From the NCBI GenBank assembly GCA_937873695.1, contig CALMYL010000004.1, positions 1-64,000 of the forward strand: a stretch of DNA of 64,000 bases, given 5' to 3'. Every line of letters starts with the position of its first letter. Position 1 is the first letter of the stretch. The notes under the pieces are model-generated. The model ran no database searches and was not told where the DNA came from. It was given only the letters and a program-made list of their open reading frames with translations. Source of the DNA: an uncultured Ignavibacteria bacterium (GTDB taxonomy: Bacteria > Bacteroidota > Ignavibacteria > Tepidaquicellales > OLB5). Of this stretch, positions 35,774-44,845 are shown piece by piece. The position numbers and the translations under genes were made by a program.

Positions 35774-37054
35774 TTGAATAAGATAAAAATAATAATAGCA
35801 GCACTCAGCCTTCTGGTCACCTTCAGCGTTTATTCACAAGGCGAAGGTGATAAAATAATTGCCATTGTTGGCAATGATATTGTTCTGCAATCTGATCTTA
35901 ATTTTCAGTTGTATACATATATGCAGCAGAATAATATACAGGAAATCAGCAACGATATGGTTCAGCAGGTTTTCCAGAACCTTGTATCTGAAAAACTTAT
36001 GCTTGCCAAAGCCGAGCAGGATAGTATTTTCGTTTCTTCTGACGAGGTTAATAAACAGGTTGAAGGCAGAATTAAGGACATGATAGCCCAGTTCGGCTCT
36101 GAAAAGAACGTTGAAGAGGCATACGGCCTGACGATCCCTAAAATAAGGAACCTGCTTAAGGACCAGACCGAGCGTAATATAAAACTTAACCGCGTAAAGC
36201 AGGCTAAATTTGGCTACGGTATTAATGTCACCAAACCTGAAGTTACAAAGTTCTACAATGATTACAAGGATTCGCTTCCTATGGTACCTGAGACTTATGA
36301 CCTCTCGCAGATCATAAGGATACCAAAGATAACCGAGGACGCCAAATTTATGGCGCGGGAAAAGGCCGAAAAAATACTTGACAGCCTTAAAGCAGGCGGC
36401 AATTTTGATGAGCTTGCCAAACGCAATTCAGATGATTCACTTAGCGCGATACAGGGCGGTGCCCTGGGCAAGAGCAAAAAGGGTTCCTTTGTAAAGGAAT
36501 TTGAAGATGCGGCATTCCTTTTGAAGCCGGGTGAAATATCAGGAATTGTTGAATCAGAATTTGGCTACCACATTATTAAGCTGAACGATAAAACAGGTGA
36601 TTTTATTACATGCCAGCATATTCTCGTCAAGTTTCCAAGGCTAGAAGCCGCTGATTTCACAGAAATTAATTTTCTGAAGGACCTTAAAGATAAAATTAAT
36701 TCAGGACAGATAACATTCAACAAAGCAGCCATTGAGTATTCACAGGATCCTAAGTCAGCCGCTGATAGCGGCCATATTGGCAAGCTGAGTGTCAATAATC
36801 TTGACCCGCTTGAAGTTGCCGCGTTAAATCCGCTTTCTATTGGCGGTATATCTGACCCGGTTAAAGTGGGTGATGAAAGATATTACGGCTATTACATGTA
36901 CCGCGTAAATGATAAATTCCCCGAGCATAAAGCTACGCTTGAAAGCGACTACGTGCTGATTGAGCAGTACGCACAGAAGTTCAAAGAGCAGAAAATGCTT
37001 GGCGAGTGGCTGGAAGAGCTGAAAAAAACCATTTACCTGGAAATTAAACTATGA
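35774..37054 (+). CDS. SurA-like periplasmic peptidyl-prolyl isomerase
   Basis: The 426-residue protein starts at a TTG and has a signal peptide (about 1-21, ending FSVYSQ). Then comes the SurA N-terminal chaperone domain (IIAIVGNDIVLQSDL...NLVSEKLMLAKAEQD), one clear parvulin domain (about 178-275, ending FGYHIIKLND), and a second divergent one (about 278-395, QHILVKF...YSQDPKSAADSGHIGKL). SurA delivers beta-barrel proteins to the BAM complex. Together with the preceding gene it forms a foldase pair. A strong hairpin follows the stop. Confidence 0.9.
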   Translation: MNKIKIIIAALSLLVTFSVYSQGEGDKIIAIVGNDIVLQSDLNFQLYTYMQQNNIQEISNDMVQQVFQNLVSEKLMLAKAEQDSIFVSSDEVNKQVEGRIKDMIAQFGSEKNVEEAYGLTIPKIRNLLKDQTERNIKLNRVKQAKFGYGINVTKPEVTKFYNDYKDSLPMVPETYDLSQIIRIPKITEDAKFMAREKAEKILDSLKAGGNFDELAKRNSDDSLSAIQGGALGKSKKGSFVKEFEDAAFLLKPGEISGIVESEFGYHIIKLNDKTGDFITCQHILVKFPRLEAADFTEINFLKDLKDKINSGQITFNKAAIEYSQDPKSAADSGHIGKLSVNNLDPLEVAALNPLSIGGISDPVKVGDERYYGYYMYRVNDKFPEHKATLESDYVLIEQYAQKFKEQKMLGEWLEELKKTIYLEIKL

Positions 37055-37062
37055 TCTTTCCT

Positions 37063-37095
37063 GAAGGCAGTATGCTGAAAAAGCATACTGCTTTC
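37063..37095 (+). terminator. hairpin between surA-like and VWA-like genes
   Basis: GCAGTATGCT and AGCATACTGC form a perfect ten-base stem with the loop gaaaa. The following T-run is weak, so it could be a partial terminator or an mRNA-stabilising hairpin. Confidence 0.6.
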
Positions 37096-37113
37096 AAAAC
37101 TTAAATTTTTGCG

Positions 37114-39207
37114 ATGCCCGGATTTTCCTCAAGCTACTCTCCCCTGTTCCTGGTCCTCTTCATTTTAATTGCTGCTGCAGTATCATGGTACTTTTACCGG
37201 AATACAGCGCTTAGCAGCACAAAGAAATACATTCTGATGGCTTTAAAATCCATCGCTGTATTTATACTGCTTGCGTTATTTATAGAGCCGGTGCTTTCAT
37301 ATTTAACAGGCAATGATAAGCTGAGCAGGGATATTGTATTGATCGATGTTTCGCGCAGCAGTACAATTGAAAACAGAAGCGGAGAGATAATCAATATTCT
37401 GAAAGAAACCGGAATTGAAGCAGGCGATGGAAACATATTCGGGTTTTCCGGGGATGTAACAGAACTTAGTAATACTGATTCGGTTTCATTCGCCGGGTTC
37501 AATACAGATCTCGCCGCATCGCTCCGCAGCCTGAAGGAGCGGTACCCCGACGGCTCATACAGCACAGTAACCGTAATATCTGATGGTATATTTACCGATG
37601 GCGGTAATCCTTTGTATGAAGCGCAGAAGTTTGCGGCGCCGTTCGTTGTATTCCCCGTGGGCGATACTGCCGTAAAAAAGGACGTAGTGATAAAGAAAGT
37701 TGCCGCTAACGAAATGGCTTTTACCGGTACGGCTGTAAAAATTAAGGCCTATTTAAATATTTTCAGATCAGACCCTGCGGTAATAAATATTAAGCTTTTG
37801 AGGGAGGGCATTGAAATAAGATCTCAACAGGTTAATACCCTGCCTGGATTAAACAATTATGAAGCTGATTTTGATGTCACAGAAACCGCACCGGGCAAGA
37901 TCAGATACACAATCCTCGCGGAAGAGCTTCCTGATGAATTGACTTATAAAAATAACAAAAGTGATATCTATATTACTTATATTGATAATAAGGTAAACAT
38001 ACTTGTGATATCAGGCGGACCCGGTTACGATAATGAATTCACAGGTTCTGTGCTTAAGAGAATTGGCAATTACAATATTACATACAGAACACAAAAATCA
38101 GCCGGCGAGTTTTATGAGGGTCCCATTGATACCAGGCAGTTTGCGGAGCTCTCAACTCTATTTTTGCTCAACTTCCCTACAAGTGTTACATCAGCAGCGC
38201 TTGTAAGTGATATCGCGAACAATACTAAACAATTCAATGTACCGGTAATTTTCTTTGCCGGCAAGAATACTGATTACCAGAAACTGGGTTCTTTTGATGA
38301 GCTCGTTCCGTTCAGCGTATCGCGGCCAAATTCCGGTGAGAGCACTCTCAGACTGCAGCCTGTAGGCGGAATGGAAAACGGGCTTGATAAGATACAGGGA
38401 CTAGGTGCAGCCAACGAAATATTCAAAAATATTTCAGGTATTATGCCTAAGCCCGGAAGTATTACACTTGCCACCGATAGGGCAACAGGGGAACCAATTA
38501 TAATTAACCGTGTATCAGGCTTAAGCCGTTCATCGGCTTTTCTTGGCTATGGCCTGTGGCGATGGAAGCTGAACCCGGGAACTAACGCTGAAAAGACACT
38601 TGAGACAATGCTGATAGAGATGATAAATATGACGCTTCAGAAAGAAAAGCGAACCAAATTAAGGGTCTACCCTTCAAAGGATATTTTTGATTACACCGAG
38701 AAGATTAAGATCTTCGCTGAAGTTTATGATGAAAATTACCTGCTAACACGAAATGCAAAACTAACGGGCAAGGTAACCCGCAAGGACGGCACAAGTGCCG
38801 GTGAACTTAAGTTCACAGCGGTGGAAAATAAGTTTATTGCAGAGCTTCCCTCACTGCCCGCAAATGATTATTATATAGAGTGTGATGCTGAGTATAACGG
38901 TACATACTGGGCAAAGGATTATAACCGGTTTTTGAGCGATACACTGAATACAGAGTATCTTGAAACTTTGCCAAACCATGACATACTATCGCTGCTGGCA
39001 TCAAAAACCGGCGGAACGGTTTTGAATGCTGACAGCATCAGGGAGTATTCATCGGTTTTGAAAAGGATAAAAGAAGGTCTCGCACTTTCCGAAAGACCGC
39101 AGAAGTATCTGCGATTTGACCTTTGGGGCAACAAGTACTACCTGATGCTGGTAATTCTGCTGTTTTCAATTGAATGGATCTTAAGAAAGCGGAATAATAT
39201 TCCTTAG
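37114..39207 (+). CDS. membrane protein with VWA-like domain
   Basis: The 697-residue protein has two N-terminal membrane helices (about 10-28 and 38-60), then a von Willebrand A-like domain. That domain starts IVLIDVSRSSTIENR, where the MIDAS DxSxS appears as DVSRSS, and continues VTVISDGIFTDGG. A CARDB/beta section and a glutamine-amidotransferase-like section (VNILVISGGPGYDNEF) follow. The last 25 residues form a third helix, YYLMLVILLFSIEWILRKR. The architecture resembles uncharacterised BatA-like or DUF1355-type envelope proteins of Bacteroidota. Role unknown; co-transcription with the foldases is possible. Confidence 0.75.
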   Translation: MPGFSSSYSPLFLVLFILIAAAVSWYFYRNTALSSTKKYILMALKSIAVFILLALFIEPVLSYLTGNDKLSRDIVLIDVSRSSTIENRSGEIINILKETGIEAGDGNIFGFSGDVTELSNTDSVSFAGFNTDLAASLRSLKERYPDGSYSTVTVISDGIFTDGGNPLYEAQKFAAPFVVFPVGDTAVKKDVVIKKVAANEMAFTGTAVKIKAYLNIFRSDPAVINIKLLREGIEIRSQQVNTLPGLNNYEADFDVTETAPGKIRYTILAEELPDELTYKNNKSDIYITYIDNKVNILVISGGPGYDNEFTGSVLKRIGNYNITYRTQKSAGEFYEGPIDTRQFAELSTLFLLNFPTSVTSAALVSDIANNTKQFNVPVIFFAGKNTDYQKLGSFDELVPFSVSRPNSGESTLRLQPVGGMENGLDKIQGLGAANEIFKNISGIMPKPGSITLATDRATGEPIIINRVSGLSRSSAFLGYGLWRWKLNPGTNAEKTLETMLIEMINMTLQKEKRTKLRVYPSKDIFDYTEKIKIFAEVYDENYLLTRNAKLTGKVTRKDGTSAGELKFTAVENKFIAELPSLPANDYYIECDAEYNGTYWAKDYNRFLSDTLNTEYLETLPNHDILSLLASKTGGTVLNADSIREYSSVLKRIKEGLALSERPQKYLRFDLWGNKYYLMLVILLFSIEWILRKRNNIP

Positions 39208-39363
39208 TGATGAGCCGGATTTTTAAAAAATTATTTTTTGATTAATCAGGATTATATGACAAAAGTTAGTTTTAGTAAGCGGAATTATTGATTTAAATCA
39301 TAAAATTGAGTGGATAAAAATCATATACCGTAAAACTCCACTTTTTAATTTACTGTTTATAAT

Positions 39364-39371
39364 TATATTTG
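39364..39371 (+). promoter_or_regulatory. -7 element of the ferredoxin gene
   Basis: tatatttg is a perfect TAnnTTTG, 36 bp before the ATG; an aaggag ribosome site follows at about 39392. Confidence 0.6.
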
Positions 39372-39407
39372 TATAACACGTTTTATTATATAAGGAGATA
39401 TTAAACT

Positions 39408-39764
39408 ATGCCATGGGTAATTACCAAACTCTGTCTTGACTGCAAAGATACAGAATGTGCAGAAGTCTGCCCGGTTGATTGTATTTATGAGCTTCAGGCT
39501 GACGACGAGAACTTTTCAAAGAACATGCTTTACATTCACCCTGCTGAGTGTATAGATTGCGCTGCCTGCGAACCCGCTTGTCCCTGGCAGGCAATATACG
39601 AAGATTCACAGGTACCGGCCTTATTCAAGGATGATATTGAACTGAATGCTAAAATATTTGAAGTACATCCTTCGGAAGATTTCACAACAGAACCCACTCC
39701 GATCAAAAAGAATCCGACACCGGAAGATATAGCTCAGAACAAAGCTAAATGGGGTTTTGCATAA
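39408..39764 (+). CDS. FdxA-like 7Fe ferredoxin
   Basis: The 118-residue protein has the cysteine pattern of FdxA/Azotobacter ferredoxin I: C9-L-D-C12-KDTE-C17-AEV-C21-PVD-C25, then ECIDCAACEPACP (Cys 47-57 region). This can hold one [3Fe-4S] and one [4Fe-4S] cluster. The C-terminal 50 residues are an acidic extension. It is a small soluble electron carrier. It has its own promoter and terminator, so no redox partner can be named from context. Confidence 0.88.
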   Translation: MPWVITKLCLDCKDTECAEVCPVDCIYELQADDENFSKNMLYIHPAECIDCAACEPACPWQAIYEDSQVPALFKDDIELNAKIFEVHPSEDFTTEPTPIKKNPTPEDIAQNKAKWGFA

Positions 39765-39784
39765 ATAAGAATTCTGTTTGCACT

Positions 39785-39816
39785 AAAAGCCGCCTGTTAG
39801 TACAGACGGCTTTTTT
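39785..39816 (+). terminator. ferredoxin gene terminator
   Basis: AAAAGCCG.CTGT and ACAG.CGGCTTTTTT form a stem around TAGT and end in a T-run. It is placed to stop both this gene and, less well, the converging aminotransferase gene. Confidence 0.85.
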
Positions 39817-39841
39817 AAATTAAAGCAATATTCAGATAACC

Positions 39842-41023
39842 TTACAAACCAGAGATCACTTCTTCAAACCTATCACAAAACAGATCGATCTCTTCTTTGG
39901 TAATTATATATGGAGGAAGCAACCTTATGACATTTTCATTAGTACAATTTACAAGTACATTTCGTTTCATTAACTCATCAACAACGGCTTGGCCCGGAGA
40001 CGTTAGTTCCACTCCAAGCATTAAACCCATGCCGCGAACTTCTCTGATCTTGTCGGGGTATTTCTGCTTTATGGAATTAAGTTCACTAAGCAATATTTCG
40101 CCATTGGATTTGTTCTTCTGCATTAAACCGTTTTCAAGTTCATCCATTACTACGAGTCCCGATGCAGCTGCGACAGGGTTGCCGCCAAAAGTAGAACCAT
40201 GCTCACCATATGTGAATACATTTTCAACCCGCTTGTTTCCCGCAATTGCACCAAGCGGCAACCCGCCGCCGATACCTTTTGCCATAATAATAATATCGGC
40301 AGCCAAAGCAAATTGTGTGAATGCGTTAAATGTACCCGTTCTGCCAACTCCTGATTGTATTTCATCGGCGGCAATAATGAACCCGTACTTTTTCTTTAAT
40401 TCATTAAGCTTAGATATAAAATCAGCCTGCGCGGGATTAATACCGCCTTCGCCCTGCAGGCATTCAATAAACACAGCAGCGGTTGTATCATTAATTTCGG
40501 ATTCAAGTTCAGCAACGGAATTAAACTCAAGATGTTTTACATCAGACAACAGCGGGAGGAATTGTTCGCGGTATTTTTTCCGCGCTGTGAGTGAAAGCGC
40601 GCCCATGGTGCGCCCATGGAATGATCCGGTAAATGATACGAGCGTAGTTTTATCTGTACCAAGGGAATATTTACGTACAGCCTTAATGGCAGCCTCGGTG
40701 GCTTCCGTGCCTGAATTGCAGAAGAAAACTTTCTCGAACCCCGAAAGCTGTTTTATCTTTTCAGCAAGGGCTATTTGTTTTTCCTGGTAAAACAGATTTG
40801 AAATATGGATATATTTATCAACCTGGCTTTTAATGGCCTCGTTCATTTTTTTATGACCATAGCCAAGAACATTTACAGCCAGTCCGCCGAACATATCAAG
40901 AATCTTTTCGCCCGATTTAGTGTATAAAGAGCAACCTTCGCCGTGCGCTATTTCTATCTGCAGTCGTTTGTAAGTATGAAAAAAGTCATTCTCTTCCCGT
41001 GTTTTCAGGTCTGTGATATTCAT
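39842..41023 (-). CDS. acetylornithine/ornithine-type aminotransferase
   Basis: The class III PLP-dependent aminotransferase has 393 residues from the ATG at 41023, which lies 17 bp after the coaE stop. The longer frame to 41152 runs inside coaE and encodes non-homologous sequence. Visible motifs include CNSGTEATEAAIK (PLP phosphate site), SFHGRTMGALS, AADEIQSGVGRTG with the PLP-contacting Asp, the Schiff-base lysine in MAKGIGGGLP, and GSTFGGNPVA. ArgD-like enzymes act in arginine or lysine synthesis. No other arg genes adjoin it, so the exact substrate stays open. Confidence 0.88.
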   Translation of the reverse strand: MNITDLKTREENDFFHTYKRLQIEIAHGEGCSLYTKSGEKILDMFGGLAVNVLGYGHKKMNEAIKSQVDKYIHISNLFYQEKQIALAEKIKQLSGFEKVFFCNSGTEATEAAIKAVRKYSLGTDKTTLVSFTGSFHGRTMGALSLTARKKYREQFLPLLSDVKHLEFNSVAELESEINDTTAAVFIECLQGEGGINPAQADFISKLNELKKKYGFIIAADEIQSGVGRTGTFNAFTQFALAADIIIMAKGIGGGLPLGAIAGNKRVENVFTYGEHGSTFGGNPVAAASGLVVMDELENGLMQKNKSNGEILLSELNSIKQKYPDKIREVRGMGLMLGVELTSPGQAVVDELMKRNVLVNCTNENVIRLLPPYIITKEEIDLFCDRFEEVISGL

Positions 41024-41039
41024 TGTTCTATAATGAAAT

Positions 41040-41657
41040 TTATAGTGTTTTAAGTATCTTGCTGAAGGCCTTAACATTTTTTTCGAGTGCAAGGGCTGAG
41101 GAATTATTTTTAATTGCAAAATCGGCGCGTTTGGCTTTCTCTCTTTCATCAAGCTGGAGCTTCATGAGCTTCAATACATCGCGGCGTTTTACGCCGTCAC
41201 GTTTGATAATTCGTTTAATACGGGTTTCTTTGTTGGCATATATTAAGACAACGTAATCCATTCTTTTGTAACTGCCTGATTCAAACATGATGGCTGCCTC
41301 AAAAAGCACAACTTTGTCTTTAAGCTTGCTTACCATTTTATCCATTTCACGGAATACAAAAGGGTGAACTATAGAGTTCACCCTTTTAATATTTCTTTTA
41401 TCTGAAAAAATTATCCTTCTGGCATTGGTTCTTGAAAGATTTCCGTTTTCATCAAGTATTCCCTTACCAAATTCAGCCACAAGTTTCTTAATAAGCAGTC
41501 TGTTTGTTGAATAGAGCTCTTTGGCAACTCTATCAGCATAAATGACTTTATATCCCAGCTCTTCAAAGTATTTACAGGCAAGGCTCTTGCCCGAACCTAT
41601 TCCGCCGGTTATACCAATTTTAAGCTTACCGGATTTCCTCAGCTCTTTTGCAGGCAT
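41040..41657 (-). CDS. coaE: dephospho-CoA kinase
   Basis: The 205-residue enzyme performs the last step of coenzyme A synthesis. The P-loop GITGGIGSGKS (14-24), the YADRVAKEL segment that contacts the acceptor, VNSIVHPFVF and the FEAAIMFESG lid region are present. It lies 9 bp after rny and 16 bp before the aminotransferase gene, so all three are probably one transcript. Confidence 0.95.
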   Translation of the reverse strand: MPAKELRKSGKLKIGITGGIGSGKSLACKYFEELGYKVIYADRVAKELYSTNRLLIKKLVAEFGKGILDENGNLSRTNARRIIFSDKRNIKRVNSIVHPFVFREMDKMVSKLKDKVVLFEAAIMFESGSYKRMDYVVLIYANKETRIKRIIKRDGVKRRDVLKLMKLQLDEREKAKRADFAIKNNSSALALEKNVKAFSKILKTL

Positions 41658-41666
41658 ATATGCAAT

Positions 41667-43235
41667 TTATTTAGCGTAAGCTACTGAACGTCTTTCCCTG
41701 ATAACCGTAACCTTTATCTGGCCCGGGTATTCCATTTCTTCCTGGATCCTTGTTGCGATATCAACAGAAAGCTGGTCAGCAAGCGCGTCGCTTACTTTAT
41801 CATGTTCAACAATTACTCTTACTTCCCTTCCTGCCTGGATTGCGTAGGTTCTGCCTACACCTTCAAATGACTTGGCAACTTCTTCAAGCTTCTGGAGGCG
41901 TTTTACATAACCTTCCACTGATTCGCGCCTTGCGCCGGGGCGTGCCCCGCTGATAGCATCGCATGCCTGTACTATAACGGCAATGGGGGTTTCCATTTCC
42001 ATATCTTCATGATGCGCCCCGATTGCATTGCATACAACAGGATGCTCCTTATACTTTTTGGCTAATTCATAACCAAGTATAGCATGCGGTCCTTCAACTT
42101 CTCTATCTATGACCTTACCAATATCATGCAGCAGACCAGCGCGTTTAGCCATAACAGGATCAAGTCCCAGCTCAACAGCCATGATTCCGCATAGATGGGC
42201 AACTTCAATACTATGCTGCAGCAGATTCTGCCCATAACTTGTACGGTACTTCATTCTGCCAACAAGTCTAACCATTTCAGCATGCAGACCGTGGAGGCCG
42301 CACTCAATGATTGAGTTCTCACCAACACGTATAATCTCTTCTTCAAGCTCCTTGCGCACTTTATCAACAACTTCTTCTATCCTGGTTGGGTGAATACGTC
42401 CGTCTGAGATCAGTCTTTCCATTGCTATCTTCGCAACTTCACGGCGGAAAGGATCAAATCCGGATATAGTGATAGCTTCCGGGGTATCATCAACAATTAC
42501 ATCAACGCCCGTGGCTGCTTCAAATGCGCGAACATTACGGCCTTCTTTACCGATAATACGCCCTTTAAGCTCATCGCTTTGTATGTTCAGTACGCTAACA
42601 GTTGTTTCAACGGAGTGATCAGCAGCACTTCTTTGTATAGCCTGAACAATAAGATTTCGCGCAAGCTTTTTGGCTTCAAGTTTCATCTCATCGCGAATCT
42701 CTTTTAACCTTGCTGATGACTGCATCTTGGTCTCTTCAATGAGATTGTTCATCAAAATGGTTTTTGCCTCTTCAGCTGTAAGACCCGAAATATTTTCGAG
42801 CTTATTGTTCTGCTCCTGGATGAGGCTATCTAATTTTGTTTCTTTTTCTGAAACAGAATTTATTTTGTTGTTGAAGTCATTTTCAAGCCTGTTGATGCTC
42901 TTTTCTTTTTTAGCGTATTCATCAATCCTTCTGCTGATAACCTCCTCTTTTTCCTGGAGCTGTTTTTCAAACGATTTCAGTTTGTTCTTTTTGGACTGGT
43001 AATCTGAATCAAATTCCTGTTTCTTTTTATACCATTCGTCCTTAACTTCAAGCAGCTTTTCTTTTTTGATATTTAACGCTGCTTTTTCGCCGTCAGCAAG
43101 TATTCTTTTTACCTGCTCCTCTGCGCTGTTTAGTTTACCTTTTGTTACCTTGTTCTGCATGAACCAGCCAAGATAAAATGTCGCCGCGCAGAGTATGACG
43201 ATCAGCGGTACTAATACATAAATTTCCTGAAGCAT
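41667..43235 (-). CDS. rny: ribonuclease Y
   Basis: The 522-residue endonuclease has an N-terminal membrane helix (about 5-28), a long coiled coil (about 35-200) and a KH domain ([20 protein letters not shown], about 220). The HD phosphodiesterase domain carries the metal pair in [13 protein letters not shown] and [10 protein letters not shown]. RNase Y starts bulk mRNA decay at the membrane. Its location next to zapA and a structured RNA matches the usual Bacteroidota layout. Confidence 0.97.
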   Translation of the reverse strand: MLQEIYVLVPLIVILCAATFYLGWFMQNKVTKGKLNSAEEQVKRILADGEKAALNIKKEKLLEVKDEWYKKKQEFDSDYQSKKNKLKSFEKQLQEKEEVISRRIDEYAKKEKSINRLENDFNNKINSVSEKETKLDSLIQEQNNKLENISGLTAEEAKTILMNNLIEETKMQSSARLKEIRDEMKLEAKKLARNLIVQAIQRSAADHSVETTVSVLNIQSDELKGRIIGKEGRNVRAFEAATGVDVIVDDTPEAITISGFDPFRREVAKIAMERLISDGRIHPTRIEEVVDKVRKELEEEIIRVGENSIIECGLHGLHAEMVRLVGRMKYRTSYGQNLLQHSIEVAHLCGIMAVELGLDPVMAKRAGLLHDIGKVIDREVEGPHAILGYELAKKYKEHPVVCNAIGAHHEDMEMETPIAVIVQACDAISGARPGARRESVEGYVKRLQKLEEVAKSFEGVGRTYAIQAGREVRVIVEHDKVSDALADQLSVDIATRIQEEMEYPGQIKVTVIRERRSVAYAK

Positions 43236-43315
43236 ATTTTATTTCTCCGTAATTCTAACATATGATTTTGGGTTGAAACAATTACATATTGATTAATAAA
43301 TACTGTTAATTTAAA

Positions 43316-43580
43316 TAAATAAAAAACCGCACGCGAACTAAAACCATAGCGAAAGAGTTATAGATCCCTCTTTCAACACAGTGGGTGAGTGCCGAAATGT
43401 CTTTTAACTTCCACTGATCACGGATCCAGTACCGTAAACGGTACTGTGGAACCCGAAGGTTCCGGCGATCTTACAGCAAGCTGTAAGCGAGGCCTGTAAT
43501 TGACATTGGTATCGAGCGTTCTCCCCAATTAAATAGTGTTGGATCTATTTAATTTTTGGCTACGGCCGGTCGGTGCGGTA
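43316..43580 (-). ncRNA. long structured RNA between zapA and rny, candidate 6S RNA
   Basis: The 427-bp gap has no ORF but encodes a closed RNA on the minus strand. The 5' end ACCGCAC pairs with the 3' end GTGCGGT, followed by a U-rich tail. Moving inward, CGA pairs with TCG, and GCCGTAGC with GCTATGGT. Inside are clear hairpins ATTAAATAG/CTATTTAAT, CTTACAG/CTGTAAG, GGAACC/GGTTCC, CAGTACC/GGTACTG, CAGTGG/CCACTG and GAAAGAG/CTCTTTC. The total is about 265 nt. The 6S RNA gene lies next to zapA in many bacteria, so ssrS is the best guess, although 6S is usually near 190 nt. RNase P, tmRNA and SRP RNA signatures were not found. Confidence 0.6.
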
Positions 43581-43662
43581 AACTTATGATACTTTTAAAC
43601 TATGATCAAAGAACATTGAAGATGTTTTCAATAAATAGAGTATTCTACCAGCTATATAATTA

Positions 43663-43962
43663 TTACGTATTGCTTTCTATATAATCATTTATTTCTTTAA
43701 CCTGCGAATTCAGTCCGCTGATCAATGATTTATAGTTCTGGTCAAGAACAAAGCTTGAGTTCTTTTCCCTGTAATAATTCTCTGCGATATTTAATGCAGA
43801 AACTATAGCTACCGTAAAATCAGACTGGTTTGGGATATCATTCTGCACCTTATGCATTAATGTATCAACATACTGCGCGCTTTTTTCCAAAAGCTCAACA
43901 TCATCACCCTTTAAAGTGTAATGATTATTGAATATTTTGATCCTGATATCCTTAGAGTCCAT
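43663..43962 (-). CDS. zapA: cell division protein ZapA
   Basis: The 99-residue protein has the ZapA layout: a short beta head (IRIKIFNNHYTLKGDD) and a long coiled coil, with the family's VAIVSALNIAENYYREK helix. ZapA bundles FtsZ filaments at midcell. It sits between the coiled-coil gene and the structured RNA. Confidence 0.9.
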   Translation of the reverse strand: MDSKDIRIKIFNNHYTLKGDDVELLEKSAQYVDTLMHKVQNDIPNQSDFTVAIVSALNIAENYYREKNSSFVLDQNYKSLISGLNSQVKEINDYIESNT

Positions 43963-44097
43963 ACGATTTATTGAAGTTTAAATTTTACCTTTATTAAATC
44001 CCGACCTTTTTGTGAAGCAAAAACAAATGATAATTTTTAGTCTGAAATATTTAAAAAACGCTGCTCTTTTGTGACTGCTGCTCTTAACTAGATAAAA

Positions 44098-44457
44098 CTA
44101 AAAATTATTATTGGTTTTCTGTTCGAGATGAGTATCAAGCCTGACCATAAGTTCACGAATCCTTGATTTAAGCTGCGCCTTATCTTCACCTGAAACTTTA
44201 TTTTTTCTTTCTTCCAGTATCTTGTTCTTAAGATCTGTTATTTCCTTATCCTTAACCAAAAGTTCACTGTTGCGGTTTGAAACCTTAATTTCCGCTTCGC
44301 TGAGCGAATGTTCTAATTCTTTAACCTTATCTTTGAGTAATTTGTTCTCATCTTTGGATATATTATATTTATCCACAAGAATTTTGACCTTTGAGAACAT
44401 TTTTTCAAGTTCACTTTTCAGCCCGGAATCGTTAACTTTTAGTATAGAATTATCCAT
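44098..44457 (-). CDS. coiled-coil protein preceding zapA
   Basis: The 119-residue protein is almost entirely heptad coiled coil from about residue 15 to 100 (SKVKILVDKYNISKDENKLLKDKVKELEHSLSE). It has a conserved-looking end LKSRIRELMVRLDTHLEQ. A protein of this kind regularly precedes zapA in Bacteroidota and may be a ZapB-like divisome partner. That role is inferred from position and coiled coil only. Confidence 0.65.
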   Translation of the reverse strand: MDNSILKVNDSGLKSELEKMFSKVKILVDKYNISKDENKLLKDKVKELEHSLSEAEIKVSNRNSELLVKDKEITDLKNKILEERKNKVSGEDKAQLKSRIRELMVRLDTHLEQKTNNNF

Positions 44458-44494
44458 AAATGGACCTGTTAAAATATAATTAACTGCCTGTAAT

Positions 44495-44845
44495 TTACTT
44501 CCTTAATTCAGCTTTGTGTTTCTTTTTAAGCTCTGCGATGATCTTATCCTGTATCCCGTTAACTTCTTCGCTTGTCAAAGTCCTGTCATCAGCACGGTAC
44601 TCCAGACTATAAGTATAGCTTATCTTTCCGGCTTCATTTTTTGGTTGATATATATCGTACAAAGATACTTTTTTTAATAACTTACCTGAGTTTATTGAAA
44701 GTATTGTCTGCATAATATCACCCTGTTTTATTCCGGTATCAGCCAGAATTGACAAATCCCTTAACACAGGCGGAAAATTTGAATAAGGCCGAAAAACTAC
44801 TCTGCCGTTTAAAGTATTGCTTAAACTCAATATGGTATCTGGCAT
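44495..44845 (-). CDS. pheT: FDX-ACB domain of PheT, out of frame with the rest
   Basis: The 116-residue frame holds the ferredoxin-like anticodon-binding domain that normally ends PheT: FRPYSNFPPVLRDLSILADT, then GDIMQTILSINSGKLLKKVSLYDIY and a closing SLEYRADDRTLTSEEVNGIQ. It begins with an ATG that overlaps the end of the main pheT frame by 19 bp. If translated it would give the domain as a separate peptide. A single missing base near 44845-44855 would rejoin it to pheT. Confidence 0.85.
   Translation of the reverse strand: MPDTILSLSNTLNGRVVFRPYSNFPPVLRDLSILADTGIKQGDIMQTILSINSGKLLKKVSLYDIYQPKNEAGKISYTYSLEYRADDRTLTSEEVNGIQDKIIAELKKKHKAELRK

Noticed and set aside
41024-41152. Longer start of the aminotransferase
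   Set aside because: The extra 43 residues are encoded within coaE in another frame and do not resemble the enzyme family.
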